This document shows, one piece after another, positions 9,342 to 17,946 of a stretch of DNA of 64,000 nt. How positions within the stretch are numbered: the stretch's first letter is position 1; each line of letters begins with the position of its first letter. A program made the position numbers and the translations under genes. A model generated the notes under the pieces. It worked only from the letters and a program-made list of their open reading frames with translations. It ran no database searches and was not told the origin of the DNA. This DNA comes from Actinomycetes bacterium (GTDB lineage Bacteria > Actinomycetota > Acidimicrobiia > Acidimicrobiales > Acidimicrobiaceae), in the NCBI GenBank assembly GCA_021805205.1, contig JAJZFV010000016.1, positions 1 to 64,000 on the forward strand, read 5' to 3'.

Positions 9342-10229
9342 CTATCGGCGAGGGAATGTGCCTCGTTCGTTGCCTGCCAGTACTGGAAGATCGGTGCGCT
9401 TTGACCAGGCGGAAAATGAACCGTTGTAGAGAAGTGGTTGGCGTCCCAGAGCTTCTTCGACGAAGATAGCGAGGTGGCATGCGGTTATTCCGGAGCCACA
9501 GGAGACCACCACCTCTTGGTCGTGACTAAGAAGTGATGCGAAGTTATCTTCACCAATAACCTCTATCAAACGTTGCTGTATTTGATCTTTAGTGGCAGGG
9601 ACGGTGCCGTCGATCATGAGTGATCGAGTAGGCAGGTTATAGGCTCCAGGAATGTGGCCAGCCCGGGGGTCAACCGGTTCGAACTCTCCGGTGTAGCGGT
9701 CGTGATTTCTAGCATCGAGTATCACGGTCTTTGGATCTTTGGCAATTAGGTCAATCAACTCCTCGGTGTTTAGAGCGTTTTCCCACCTCTCCTTTGTGGT
9801 TCTGAGGGTCACTGCCCGAGCTATGACTTCTCCCACCTCCAGCTCTCCGCGATAGCTCTCGATGCCACCTGAGATTATGTAGCTATCGATGCCGAGCTGG
9901 CGATTCATCCACCAGATACGAGCGGCGATACTACCGGCGTCGCTGTCGTAGAGGACAACCACTGAATCATTCGCAATGCCAAGGTCCCCCACGGTCTTCG
10001 TGTATTTTTCAATCGAAGGCAGCGGGTGGCGCCCCGCTCCCTCGATAGAGAGATCTGCCGCAATCTTCTCCATGTCGAGGAAGTGAGCTCCGGGAATATG
10101 ACCATTTAGGTAAATGGCATGTGCATCGCGTCCATCCAAGAACCATCTACAGTCCAGCAAAATAGCTGTGCCTTCAGTCGCTAGCTCCAGTGCTCTTTCG
10201 ATCGAAATAAATGGATTTGCCATATTCAT
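9342..10229 (-). CDS. 3-mercaptopyruvate/thiosulfate sulfurtransferase
   Basis: Two-domain rhodanese of 295 residues. The inactive N-terminal domain (about 1-130) carries LLDCRW and GHIPGA. The catalytic C-terminal domain has ILDARNHDRYTGE and the active-site loop CGSGITA beginning at Cys244. A loop of the form CG(S/T)G(V/I)T(A) is typical of mercaptopyruvate sulfurtransferases, whereas thiosulfate rhodaneses have CRKG(V/I)T. It transfers sulfane sulfur to thiol or cyanide acceptors in the cytoplasm. Two in-frame ATGs (10229 and 10223) are possible starts. It is divergent from the ACT-domain gene at 10371. Confidence 0.9.
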   Translation of the reverse strand: MNMANPFISIERALELATEGTAILLDCRWFLDGRDAHAIYLNGHIPGAHFLDMEKIAADLSIEGAGRHPLPSIEKYTKTVGDLGIANDSVVVLYDSDAGSIAARIWWMNRQLGIDSYIISGGIESYRGELEVGEVIARAVTLRTTKERWENALNTEELIDLIAKDPKTVILDARNHDRYTGEFEPVDPRAGHIPGAYNLPTRSLMIDGTVPATKDQIQQRLIEVIGEDNFASLLSHDQEVVVSCGSGITACHLAIFVEEALGRQPLLYNGSFSAWSKRTDLPVLAGNERGTFPRR

Positions 10230-10370
10230 TACCTATTTTCTATCCCCAAATTACGAAGAATAGCGCTTTGGCGTTTGCTTACAGCTCCTATCCGCAAGTG
10301 TGACAGGTGTTGATTGATTTGATTCTACGATGGGAGGTGTATTTTTCGAAGATAAGTAGGCTTCTAGAAC

Positions 10371-10910
10371 GTGAATCGCTACATCCTTGCGGCAATAGGT
10401 GAAGACCGCCCCGGCATCGTCTATCGACTCACGTCTGCGCTAGCCAAAATGGGTGCCAACTTGGCTAACTCTACGATGGCTGACCTCGAAGGGTACTTCG
10501 TAGTCGTTGTAGCCTTCGACATTAGTGACCATCGAGAGACCGACGTAATTTTGGGTGAGCTCCAAGATGATCTCGAAGATCTCTCGTTGACCCTATCTTT
10601 GAGAGAGATTACGCCCTACATAACTACCGCTGCAAAAGAAGAGTATTTGGTTGCACTTAGGGTCTATGGTGGCGACAGGCCTGGAATAGTCGCCGGTGTA
10701 ACCAAAATTATCTTCGAGTGGAACGGAAACGTCGTCGAGTTAAAGTCCTACCAATCGAACCAGGCTAGTGGCGGAACCTACGTAATGGTGATTTTGGCAG
10801 CATTCGCAGTCGATCTCGACTTTTCCAGCTTCAAGAGGGCGGTTCAATTGCGCGCCGAAGAGTTAGACGTACACGTTAATGTGGAAGAGGTTGAAGCTGA
10901 AGCGCTGTAA
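10371..10910 (+). CDS. Tandem ACT-domain protein (GcvR-like)
   Basis: A 179-residue protein made of two ACT domains: ILAAIGEDRPGIVYRLTSALA at the N-terminus and LRVYGGDRPGIVAGVTKII near residue 100. This architecture is that of glycine-cleavage repressor GcvR and related amino-acid sensors; there is no DNA-binding domain. It likely binds a small ligand and acts on a partner. The start is GTG at 10371. It is followed 23 bp later by peptide deformylase on the same strand. Family assignment is good; function is inferred and its target is not in the window. Confidence 0.8.
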   Translation: MNRYILAAIGEDRPGIVYRLTSALAKMGANLANSTMADLEGYFVVVVAFDISDHRETDVILGELQDDLEDLSLTLSLREITPYITTAAKEEYLVALRVYGGDRPGIVAGVTKIIFEWNGNVVELKSYQSNQASGGTYVMVILAAFAVDLDFSSFKRAVQLRAEELDVHVNVEEVEAEAL

Positions 10911-10933
10911 TCCGACTGAATTGGTACTTAATC

Positions 10934-11434
10934 TTGGCGATCTGTAAGGTAATTGGCCTTGAAGATCGTCGGTTATCAAGGCGGGCGGTTGACGTTGAAT
11001 CGTTCGACGATAGCCTGAAGCAACTTGTCGATGATTTGATCGACACCATGAGAGTCTCTCCCGGTTGCGTGGGCCTTGCAGCCAATCAAATCGGTGACGG
11101 TAGACGCGTCTTTGTGATAGACGTAGCAAATGCCCGACGGGTAAAGACTTACTCTGGATTGATAGTTGCGGTAAATCCAACTTTGGTTGAGCTCGATGGT
11201 CTGGCTGAACTTCGCGAAGGGTGCATGAGCGTTCCAGATTTCACTGGGGCCGTTCCGCGGTATCAATCACTTACGATGACAGCCTTTGATGCCAACGGTT
11301 CCGAATTTGAAGTGGTTACCGATGGTTTCGAGGCCCAAGCGATACAACATGAGTGCGACCACCTTCTCGGCTTTACATTTCTCGACAGGATCGCAGCCCC
11401 TTCAAAGATGTTTTCACGAAAGAGATACCTCTAG
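10934..11434 (+). CDS. def: Peptide deformylase
   Basis: Metalloenzyme removing the formyl group from nascent protein N-termini. All three signatures are present: GLAANQIG (47-54), EGCMSVP (95-101, metal ligand Cys97) and QHECDHL (138-144, ligands His139 and His143, catalytic Glu140). The length of 166 residues is normal. The start is a TTG at 10934; no ATG or GTG lies in frame at the expected position. Met in place of Leu in EGCLS is a tolerated variant. It is probably co-transcribed with the ACT-domain gene and terminated by the hairpin at 11608. Confidence 0.93.
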   Translation: MAICKVIGLEDRRLSRRAVDVESFDDSLKQLVDDLIDTMRVSPGCVGLAANQIGDGRRVFVIDVANARRVKTYSGLIVAVNPTLVELDGLAELREGCMSVPDFTGAVPRYQSLTMTAFDANGSEFEVVTDGFEAQAIQHECDHLLGFTFLDRIAAPSKMFSRKRYL

Positions 11435-11607
11435 TCTTCATAGTCAGGTGAATGATTCGAGCATGTTGAACTCGAAGCAGCCTAAGTTTATCCTTGTGGT
11501 TCGGTATACGAGAAATTCAATTTGCGAGATTCACCGGTGCCAGCAAAGGCTTCAACAGCACTGTGACATTGGGGTAATCAGCGGAAATTGTTATTTTTCG
11601 GAGAGGG

Positions 11608-11643
11608 AAAAAGGCCCGAGTTATTTACAATTCGGGCCTTTTT
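11608..11643. terminator. Bidirectional Rho-independent terminator
   Basis: AAAAAGGCCCGA and TCGGGCCTTTTT form a 12-bp stem around a 12-base loop between the convergent deformylase and FMN-reductase genes. It has A and T runs on both strands, so it serves both. Confidence 0.92.
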
Positions 11644-11690
11644 ACTCGGAGAAGTGCTGCTCATCTCCAGATGATTTTGGAATCTATTTG

Positions 11691-12275
11691 CTATGCCAGT
11701 AACTCTGCGTGGGCAACGAAGCTATCCACGGCGAGCTTAAGAATGTTGATCGTCTCTTGGTCGATTAGTTCGTGATCCTCGTTGAACTTGGTATGAGCCG
11801 TTGATACGAATACTTCTGGTCGAGTGATGACGTTGCTCTCAGTCGAATGAAGGATGTCGCGAAGGTGAAGTTGTGCCCGCACCCCTCCGAGGATCGACAT
11901 TGAAGCAGAGACTGGAAGAATCGCCTTGCGCACTAGCGAGTGAGCGCCGTATGGTCGGGAAGCCCAGTCGATTGCGTTCTTGATGACTGCCGTTACTGAG
12001 TAGTTGTACTCTGGCGTTGCGATGATAATCGCGTCTGCATTGCGAATGGCGTCACGCAGCGCCTGTGCTATGACGGGACGGTCTTGGTCGTTGTCGATCT
12101 CAGGTGTGTAGAAAGGAAGATTTGCTAGCCCCTCAAACAATTCGAAGGTGATGTTGGAGGGTAGCATTTTACCGATTGCTTTGAGTAGATCGGTGTTGTA
12201 GCTATTCTTGGATGCAGAGCCAGAAAGCCCAAGCACTCGGAATTGCCTTTGTCCTTCAAAATTGTATTCACTCAC
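11691..12275 (-). CDS. NAD(P)H-dependent FMN reductase
   Basis: Flavodoxin-fold quinone/flavin reductase of 194 residues. It has the phosphate-binding loop LGLSGSASKNSYNTDLL at the N-terminus and TPEYNYSVTAVIKNAIDW, the flavin-binding signature of the NADPH-dependent FMN reductase family. I choose GTG at 12275 because it starts immediately before the first strand of the fold and has AGAGAAAGAG upstream. The open frame continues to an ATG at 12389, but the extra 38 basic residues fit no family member. It likely reduces quinones or flavins in the cytoplasm. Confidence 0.87.
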   Translation of the reverse strand: MSEYNFEGQRQFRVLGLSGSASKNSYNTDLLKAIGKMLPSNITFELFEGLANLPFYTPEIDNDQDRPVIAQALRDAIRNADAIIIATPEYNYSVTAVIKNAIDWASRPYGAHSLVRKAILPVSASMSILGGVRAQLHLRDILHSTESNVITRPEVFVSTAHTKFNEDHELIDQETINILKLAVDSFVAHAELLA

Positions 12276-12602
12276 TAAATTGCTCTTTCTCTGACTAAAA
12301 GATTTACTTGCGGGTACAACTATTTTTTGTTGTACCTTATTCCGTAGCAGTGTGATTTTTGTGATTTCGCGACCTATGGAAGCCATCAAGGGCTTTCGCT
12401 TTTTTCGGAGTCGTAGTATTGGTGCTACGTATGGGACGGTATCTCAGCCATATCTTAATTTGTCGCAAATCTACCCATTGGTCGCGACTTTTGGACGGCT
12501 AGGTGGCTCTTAGAGTGGACTTATGCCAGTGGCGATTTAATCGAAAACTTCTACAAAACTATAGATTAGCGACTGCTTTGTAAGTGAGGACCAGGAGGCG
12601 TG

Positions 12603-13160
12603 ATGGTCGATATGGGTAACAACAACCACCTAAACGATGAGATGAGAGAGCTAATAGCTTTGAGCCCGGTCTTCTTCGTAGCAACGGCTCCGCTTGCAGC
12701 CACTGGGAGGGTAAATCTATCACCAAAAGGTCTCTCTGATACATTTACGATTTTGGATGACCACCGCATCGCCTATCTTGACCTAACTGGTTCAGGTGCC
12801 GAAACTGCCTCCCACCTCAAGGAGAATGGACGGATAACGTTGATGTGGATGAGCTACGATCCTAAGGCACCGAATATATTGCGAATTTATGGAACCGGCG
12901 TAGTTCATGAGGCTGGATCCTTGGAGTTTGAACTGTTGAGGGGTCGGTTTGGAGATCACCACGGAGCTAGAGGGATAATAGTCGTAAGCATCTCACATGC
13001 AAATCTCTCATGTGGCTTTGGCGTACCCGTGGCTAATTCCTTTTCCGAAAGATCAGACCTCGATCAGTGGTTGGATCGCAAGGGAGAAGAGGGTTTGGCT
13101 AATTACAGAGATCGAAATAACAGAAGTTCCATCGATGGTCTTCCTGGATACTCCATCTGA
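12603..13160 (+). CDS. Pyridoxamine 5'-phosphate oxidase-like (PPOX) protein
   Basis: A 185-residue split-barrel flavin-binding protein. It shows PVFFVATAPLAATGRVNLSP at the N-terminus, then TGSGAETASHLKENGRITLM, which matches the PPOX branch that binds FMN or F420. The C-terminal part has a WLDRKGEEGL segment. It has no PdxH substrate residues, so vitamin B6 synthesis is not implied. AGGAGG at 12593 sits four bases before the ATG at 12603; a GTG at 12600 and an ATG at 12612 are alternatives. It is monocistronic and convergent with the gene at 13233. Confidence 0.82.
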   Translation: MVDMGNNNHLNDEMRELIALSPVFFVATAPLAATGRVNLSPKGLSDTFTILDDHRIAYLDLTGSGAETASHLKENGRITLMWMSYDPKAPNILRIYGTGVVHEAGSLEFELLRGRFGDHHGARGIIVVSISHANLSCGFGVPVANSFSERSDLDQWLDRKGEEGLANYRDRNNRSSIDGLPGYSI

Positions 13161-13232
13161 TTTTTATCTCGGTCGTCTACTCATGAGATCTTTACCAAGG
13201 ACTTGAATCAGTAGACGATATTGAGTGCAGAA

Positions 13233-14474
13233 CTACGCAGCTACCTCTTCTGCGATCCGAAGAGCTTTCACGGTCGATCGCAAAATACTAGCTACTACCT
13301 TTGACGAGTCGTTCTGAGCTCCGTCGATGAGGTCATTGTAGAAGAGGCCCCAGCTACTTCCAATTACCTTTGGGAGCCAAGGAGAACATAGGAGCTCAGA
13401 GGCCTTTGAAAATAGTGAGGGATAATGGAGAGCTAATCTCTGAAGGGTAGCAGTTGCTTCTAGGTAGGAAAGGTGCCTCTCCTTCATCTCCAGGGCATAT
13501 GGAAAGAGGGGGCTACTAGGGCGGTCGACGATGGCCAGTGCAGCCCTATATCCAGAGTCAATCGCGGCGAAGATTCCTTCGCCTTGAAGTGGATTTACAA
13601 GTCCTGCAGCATCTCCGACCAACAAAACCTTAGAGCTTCCCAAACTGGAGCCGCTGGCCCCCATTCGTAGCCAGCCACCTAGTCGACGCCCCTCTTGTCC
13701 GAGATCTCGTGCAATTACCCCTTTTTCTTGGAGAAATTTCTTATAGTAGTCGAGGGCCTTTGTAACGGTCGATGCAGCCTTTTTCTCGGATCCAACGCCA
13801 ACCCCAATTCCAAAGTTGCAAACTCCATTTGATGATGGAAAGATCCATCCATAGCCAGGAAAGATACCCCGCGAAGAGCCATCTATGGCATATTGGTCGA
13901 TAAGTGAAATAATCGCCTTGTCGTTATCTGATTCAATGTAGCCACGAAGTGCAAAGCCGAATAGAGCCGACTTGTCGTCGATCAAGTTGAATGATCTGGC
14001 AACTTGAGAATTAGCTCCATCTGCACCAATTACGATGTCAGCCGTTATCTTTCGCTCGGTCGTTGTGATTTGATAGCCTGAATTTTGTGACGATACGCCC
14101 TCTACCCGTTCGTAGATCGGCGACGCCCCACTTGTGAGTGCGGCATTGTGGAGGAGTGCATCGAACTTTGAACGCTGGATAAGTACTCCGTGACCCGGAT
14201 AGGTTATACCAGCCGAAGCTTCCATTGTAAGGCGCCTTCCCTTGGGGGAGTCAAGGTACATGTCGCCGACCCGCGCCGCGTCGTGGGGAAGTTCAATTCC
14301 AAGTTGGTGTAAAAGCGCGATGGCTCGGGGTCCAATGAGATCCCCACAAGCCTTGTCTCGAGGGAATCGACTTTTGTCGATGAGCGCAACAGAGACCCCC
14401 ATCGAAGCTAGGGTACCAGCGGCAGTAGAACCGGCTGGCCCTGATCCGACTATTGCGACGTCAAAGTGGTCCAT
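13233..14474 (-). CDS. Geranylgeranyl reductase-family FAD-dependent oxidoreductase
   Basis: A 413-residue flavoprotein. The N-terminus has the Rossmann motif VAIVGSGPAGSTAA. DKACGDLIGPRAI is the PxxYxWxFP-family counterpart near the flavin, GYGWIFPS lies mid-protein, and the second FAD motif LLVGDAAGLVNPLQGEGI follows. These define the family that saturates isoprenoid chains of archaeal lipids, chlorophyll and menaquinone (MenJ in mycobacteria). In an actinobacterium, menaquinone side-chain reduction is the likeliest role, but no other menaquinone gene is adjacent. It is well initiated by GGAGCG before the ATG at 14474. Confidence 0.88.
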   Translation of the reverse strand: MDHFDVAIVGSGPAGSTAAGTLASMGVSVALIDKSRFPRDKACGDLIGPRAIALLHQLGIELPHDAARVGDMYLDSPKGRRLTMEASAGITYPGHGVLIQRSKFDALLHNAALTSGASPIYERVEGVSSQNSGYQITTTERKITADIVIGADGANSQVARSFNLIDDKSALFGFALRGYIESDNDKAIISLIDQYAIDGSSRGIFPGYGWIFPSSNGVCNFGIGVGVGSEKKAASTVTKALDYYKKFLQEKGVIARDLGQEGRRLGGWLRMGASGSSLGSSKVLLVGDAAGLVNPLQGEGIFAAIDSGYRAALAIVDRPSSPLFPYALEMKERHLSYLEATATLQRLALHYPSLFSKASELLCSPWLPKVIGSSWGLFYNDLIDGAQNDSSKVVASILRSTVKALRIAEEVAA

Positions 14475-14528
14475 CTAACGCTCCGGTTGATCAATTGATT
14501 GGACTGAAATGGGTTGGCTTGCCATCTC

Positions 14529-15146
14529 TCACTGAAACGAAGTGATGAGAAGCCTCTCTGTAATTACACTACTGACATTTGAATTCAACGTCGTCAAGTT
14601 TGCCGGTGGCGGTGCGATTTGAAATAACATCTCCCAAACCTTTCCGTCCTGTCCAGCTTTTTGGAGGTAGTAAGAGTGGGTCGATCCATTTTTGGTAAAT
14701 GTCATCAACCTCCAGCCAAAGTGTGCTGCGAACGAAGAGGCAAATAGGTCCAGTTGGCTCGTGGTCAGTGGCGAAAGGTAGGAGACGGATCGATCAAATG
14801 GACCGTTTCCTTGGTCCAAGTTTTCCAACTGATAGAGGGTAGAAGTTGAAGGCACAACGGCGGCGTTGTAGATATTGCTTGGTACCACCCGCTCCGGGTC
14901 TTCTTTGAGCATCTGAGTTCGGATTGAAACGTACGGTTGCGTAATAGCGACATCTGGCTGGGCTTTAGTTCCTAACGGAATTCCAGCGAGGGTCGAAAGA
15001 GTGAAAATAACAAGGAGAGTGCCAAGTATCCACCATCTAGCTTTCTTTGATAGCCGAGGTTTCTTCTGGTTATGGCCAAGAGATTGAGTCAGCGAACTTT
15101 CTTGACCTGCCTGATCGAAGTTTTCCGATCTGTCGCTTACCGCCAT
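14529..15146 (-). CDS. Membrane-anchored protein of unknown function
   Basis: A 205-residue protein: a 33-residue polar basic N-terminus, one transmembrane helix at about 36-56 (WWILGTLLVIFTLSTLAGI), then an extracytoplasmic domain of about 145 residues with no motif I recognise. The orientation by positive-inside rule places the C-terminal domain outside. GGGAG precedes the ATG at 15146. It lies 54 bp upstream of the geranylgeranyl-reductase-family gene on the same strand, so the two may form an operon. No function is assigned. Confidence 0.75.
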   Translation of the reverse strand: MAVSDRSENFDQAGQESSLTQSLGHNQKKPRLSKKARWWILGTLLVIFTLSTLAGIPLGTKAQPDVAITQPYVSIRTQMLKEDPERVVPSNIYNAAVVPSTSTLYQLENLDQGNGPFDRSVSYLSPLTTSQLDLFASSFAAHFGWRLMTFTKNGSTHSYYLQKAGQDGKVWEMLFQIAPPPANLTTLNSNVSSVITERLLITSFQ

Positions 15147-15292
15147 CAGTTCTCCCAGATCTGCTTACATGATTAAATCTACCGTTCATTGGCATTCGAT
15201 GGTGTATCACCCATTTCTGAATCCAGAGCTTTCCCTTGATAATGCGGTGTTGTGTGACAAATCTGTAATTTTTCAGAGCAATGGCGTAGTCT

Positions 15293-15320
15293 TTGACAGC
15301 TTCCCGCTAAATTCTATGTA
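15293..15320 (+). promoter_or_regulatory. Sigma-70-type promoter of the tRNA-Cys gene
   Basis: TTGACA at 15293 and TATGTA at 15315, spaced 16 bases, end eight bases before the mature tRNA. This is the best housekeeping promoter match I saw in the window. Confidence 0.75.
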
Positions 15321-15327
15321 CCTATAG

Positions 15328-15399
15328 GGCGGCGTGGCCGAGTGGTTTAGGCAAGGGCCTGCAAAGCCTTGCACAGCGGTTCGATTCCGCTCGCCGCCT
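15328..15399 (+). tRNA. tRNA-Cys (GCA)
   Basis: Full cloverleaf: acceptor GGCGGCG with CGCCGCC, D stem GCC/GGC, anticodon stem AGGGC/GCCTT enclosing CTGCAAA (anticodon GCA), T stem AGCGG/CCGCT with TTCGATT. The discriminator is T, as expected for cysteine. CCA is not encoded. Confidence 0.97.
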
Positions 15400-15604
15400 C
15401 TAAAAGCTTTAGGAAACGTTCGAGTTTATTAGGTTGCAGTTCTTTTTGATTGAATCGTAAAGACTCATGCAATATTTCCGACTACCGCATACCTAAAATC
15501 AATTCCAACTACTGTTAAGGGCTTAAAATAATCGCGGGGTGTGCGAAGCCGTTGAAGTGGGGGAGTAAGCCACGGTTTTTTCAATTTATGACGATGTCAC
15601 CAAT

Positions 15605-17590
15605 ATGTCGCCGGGTGTAACTCTTCTTCCTGACGGACGGATGGCAGTGAAGATATTCGCTGGCGGCGCCGAGCGGGTTGAGCTATGTCTTTTTACACGT
15701 GAACACCATCTGATCCAACGCCTTGATCTAAGGGAGGTTGTTGGTGGCTGGTGGGTCGGTGAATGTCGGGCCGAGGATCGGATTCGGTATGGTTTTAGGG
15801 TGCACGGAAGATACGATCCTGCGGGTGGTTTCTTTTTCAACCCCAATAAGGTACTCTTCGACCCGTATGCTAAGGTACTCGACGGAACATTGACCTACGG
15901 CGACATAACGAGAGTTCATTCGCCCTTTGACTACAGTGCACCATCCGAAATCGATTCACTTGGAAACGTTCCCCTTGGGGTCGTCGACTTCAAGGCCTTA
16001 TCTTCGACCTATCAAATTAGCGATGGGCCAAGGCGCCCTTGGCGCGAGAGTGTGGTCTACGAGGTTCACGTTAAGGGGGCGACTGTATCGAATCATAGAG
16101 TCCCCCCCTCAATTAGGGGGACCTACTTGGGTGTCGCTTCAAAACCATTCGTTGACCATCTGCTCTCCTTGGGTGTTACTACCGTTGAGCTACTTCCAAC
16201 GCTTCATTTTGCCGACTCTGAAGTCCTTCTTCACAATGGTTTGACTAATTATTGGGGCTACTCCCCCCTCTCCTACTTCGCCATTGAACCTCGATATGCT
16301 ACGGAGTACGACTTTGCGAGGGCTCGTGACGAATTTGCCGAGATGGTTGAAGGGCTGCATCAATCTGGAATAGAAGTGGTCTGTGACATAGTCTATAACC
16401 ACACCGGAGAAGGAAATATCTCGGGGCCTACGACCTCCTTGAGGGGCCTTTCGGCGAATGAGTACTACATCTTGGAGGCTGGTGGAGGTTATCAGGTTGA
16501 TCTTACCGGTACTGGAAATACTTTGAATTTTGCCTCTCCGATCACGACATCTCTCGTAGTTGATTCGATGAGATCACTTGTGGATGACTTCAAGATTGAT
16601 GGATTTAGGTTTGATCTAGCAACGACTTTGGGTAGAAGTAGCGGTCGACAGGGAGGATTTTCTTTTTCTAGGGCTTCTGGATTGCTATCAGTACTTCGGT
16701 GTGATCCAAAGCTCTCCAGTGTCAAGTTGATCGCTGAGCCTTGGGATTTAGGCTACGACGGCTATCAGGTTGGTAGTTTTGGAGAGCCATTTGTAGAGTG
16801 GAATGATACCTTTAGGGATAGCGCCCGCAGGGTTTTTGTTCAGCGTGATCAAGAAGGCTATGGTGGACTAAAGTCTTCAATCTCCAAGATCTCCTCGGGA
16901 CGCCTTGATATCACGAGATCGATCAATTTTGTTACGTGTCACGATGGTTTCACCATGATGGATCTAGTCTCCTTCTCCTCCAAACATAACGAATCAAATG
17001 GTGAAGATAATCGTGATGGAAGCGATAGTAACTTTTCGGCCAATTTCGGCTTTGAGGGCCTTCATGCGGCATCGCCAATTCGACAAGAACGTGATCGTGC
17101 ACGAAGAGGGCTCATGGCCCACCTAATTCTTTCTCCTGGGATTCCGATGATTCTGGGTGGCGATGAGTTCGGTAGGAGCCAAGGAGGCAATAATAACGCT
17201 TACAATCAGGATCGCAAAGACTTTGGAATCGGCTGGTCAGCCTACGACGATAACTTTGTGAGCTTTGTTAGCTCGCTTGTAAAACTAAGAAGTGCGACGA
17301 TTTCGAGCTCCGATTCGGTAATTGAAGAAAACTTGGACGAAGATCGCATAATAACGTATCGGTATATCCGAGATTGTAAGGCAGTTGCCACTGTCATTTG
17401 GAATTGTAGTGATTCCCCGAAGCGTGTGTGGCTGGCGCAAGACTGCGACGATTCAGGTTGGCGATTGGTAGTAGTGGACTCGCACAGGGGTTCCGTTGAA
17501 GAAGTTGCTGTTACTGCAGACTCAAAGTTCGAAGTTGAGGTTGCCCCTTTTTCGATTTACGCTTCATTTGTGGCGGACGTTGCTGAATGA
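15605..17590 (+). CDS. glgX: Glycogen debranching enzyme (GlgX/isoamylase type, GH13)
   Basis: A 661-residue enzyme hydrolysing alpha-1,6 branches of (phosphorylase-trimmed) glycogen. An N-terminal CBM48-like beta domain spans about 1-110. The GH13 barrel follows, with DIVYNHTGEG at 261-270, the nucleophile in DGFRFDLA (Asp337), the acid/base in AEPWD (Glu378) and the transition-state Asp447 in TCHDGF. NPNKVLFDPYAK is typical of GlgX. The family is usually 650-700 residues. The start at 15605 has only a weak ribosome site. The tRNA-Val gene begins 29 bp after its stop and may be on the same transcript. Confidence 0.93.
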   Translation: MSPGVTLLPDGRMAVKIFAGGAERVELCLFTREHHLIQRLDLREVVGGWWVGECRAEDRIRYGFRVHGRYDPAGGFFFNPNKVLFDPYAKVLDGTLTYGDITRVHSPFDYSAPSEIDSLGNVPLGVVDFKALSSTYQISDGPRRPWRESVVYEVHVKGATVSNHRVPPSIRGTYLGVASKPFVDHLLSLGVTTVELLPTLHFADSEVLLHNGLTNYWGYSPLSYFAIEPRYATEYDFARARDEFAEMVEGLHQSGIEVVCDIVYNHTGEGNISGPTTSLRGLSANEYYILEAGGGYQVDLTGTGNTLNFASPITTSLVVDSMRSLVDDFKIDGFRFDLATTLGRSSGRQGGFSFSRASGLLSVLRCDPKLSSVKLIAEPWDLGYDGYQVGSFGEPFVEWNDTFRDSARRVFVQRDQEGYGGLKSSISKISSGRLDITRSINFVTCHDGFTMMDLVSFSSKHNESNGEDNRDGSDSNFSANFGFEGLHAASPIRQERDRARRGLMAHLILSPGIPMILGGDEFGRSQGGNNNAYNQDRKDFGIGWSAYDDNFVSFVSSLVKLRSATISSSDSVIEENLDEDRIITYRYIRDCKAVATVIWNCSDSPKRVWLAQDCDDSGWRLVVVDSHRGSVEEVAVTADSKFEVEVAPFSIYASFVADVAE

Positions 17591-17619
17591 GCAACTATCT
17601 TTATTAAGGCAAATTATCA

Positions 17620-17693
17620 GGGCCGTTGGCGCAGTTGGTTAGCGCACTTGCATGACACGCAAGGGGTCAGAGGTTCGAGTCCTCTACGGCCCA
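17620..17693 (+). tRNA. tRNA-Val (GAC)
   Basis: Cloverleaf: acceptor GGGCCGT with ACGGCCC, D stem GCGC/GCGC, anticodon stem CTTGC/GCAAG around ATGACAC (anticodon GAC), T stem AGAGG/CCTCT with TTCGAGT. The discriminator is A, and CCA is not encoded. No separate promoter is evident; it follows glgX closely. Confidence 0.97.
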
Positions 17694-17718
17694 CTCTCTT
17701 TGAGTGACCCCTGGAAAG

Positions 17719-17907
17719 TTACTTGGTTACGGGCACCCGTCCCGATCTGTAGCCCATTCGCTCCATCCAAATTGCTCCTACTTCGTAGATCGACGGCTCT
17801 CCTTTCTTAGCATCAGGCGCACATAGCATAACCAAATTACTTTCTCGCCCCCATTTATGAAACAACTGCGGTGTGATTCGATAGCGACTGGGTGATGAAT
17901 TGCTAAT
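17719..17907 (-). CDS. Possible small protein antisense to the pheA leader
   Basis: A reverse-strand frame open from a stop at 17913 to TAA at 17719 reads convincingly like protein (SRYRITPQLFHKWGRESN, then KKGEPSIYEVGAIWMERMGY and RSGRVPVTK). The composition is balanced, with Trp, Tyr, Gly and Cys spread evenly. The only starts before the conserved-looking part are ATT at 17907 (62 residues) or TTG at 17865 (48); the first ATG is at 17829 and would give 36 residues. None has a good ribosome site. It might be a remnant of a longer gene. I do not recognise the family. Confidence 0.45.
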   Translation of the reverse strand: MSNSSPSRYRITPQLFHKWGRESNLVMLCAPDAKKGEPSIYEVGAIWMERMGYRSGRVPVTK

Positions 17908-17946
17908 AACCTATTTCTGTCGGTCAATGTTTTGAGAGGATAGCGA

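Noticed and set aside
11286-11702. Forward frame of 138 codons overlapping peptide deformylase
   Set aside because: It overlaps the well-supported deformylase gene in another frame, runs through the terminator and has no homology.
13174-13217. CGTCTACT/AGTAGACG inverted repeat between convergent genes
   Set aside because: The loop is 28 bases and there is no T run, so it is not a convincing terminator.
13233-14474. Assignment as a halogenase or p-hydroxybenzoate hydroxylase
   Set aside because: The FAD motifs are shared, but DKACGDLIGPRAI and GYGWIFPS fit the geranylgeranyl reductase family better and no Trp-halogenase WxWxIP motif is present.
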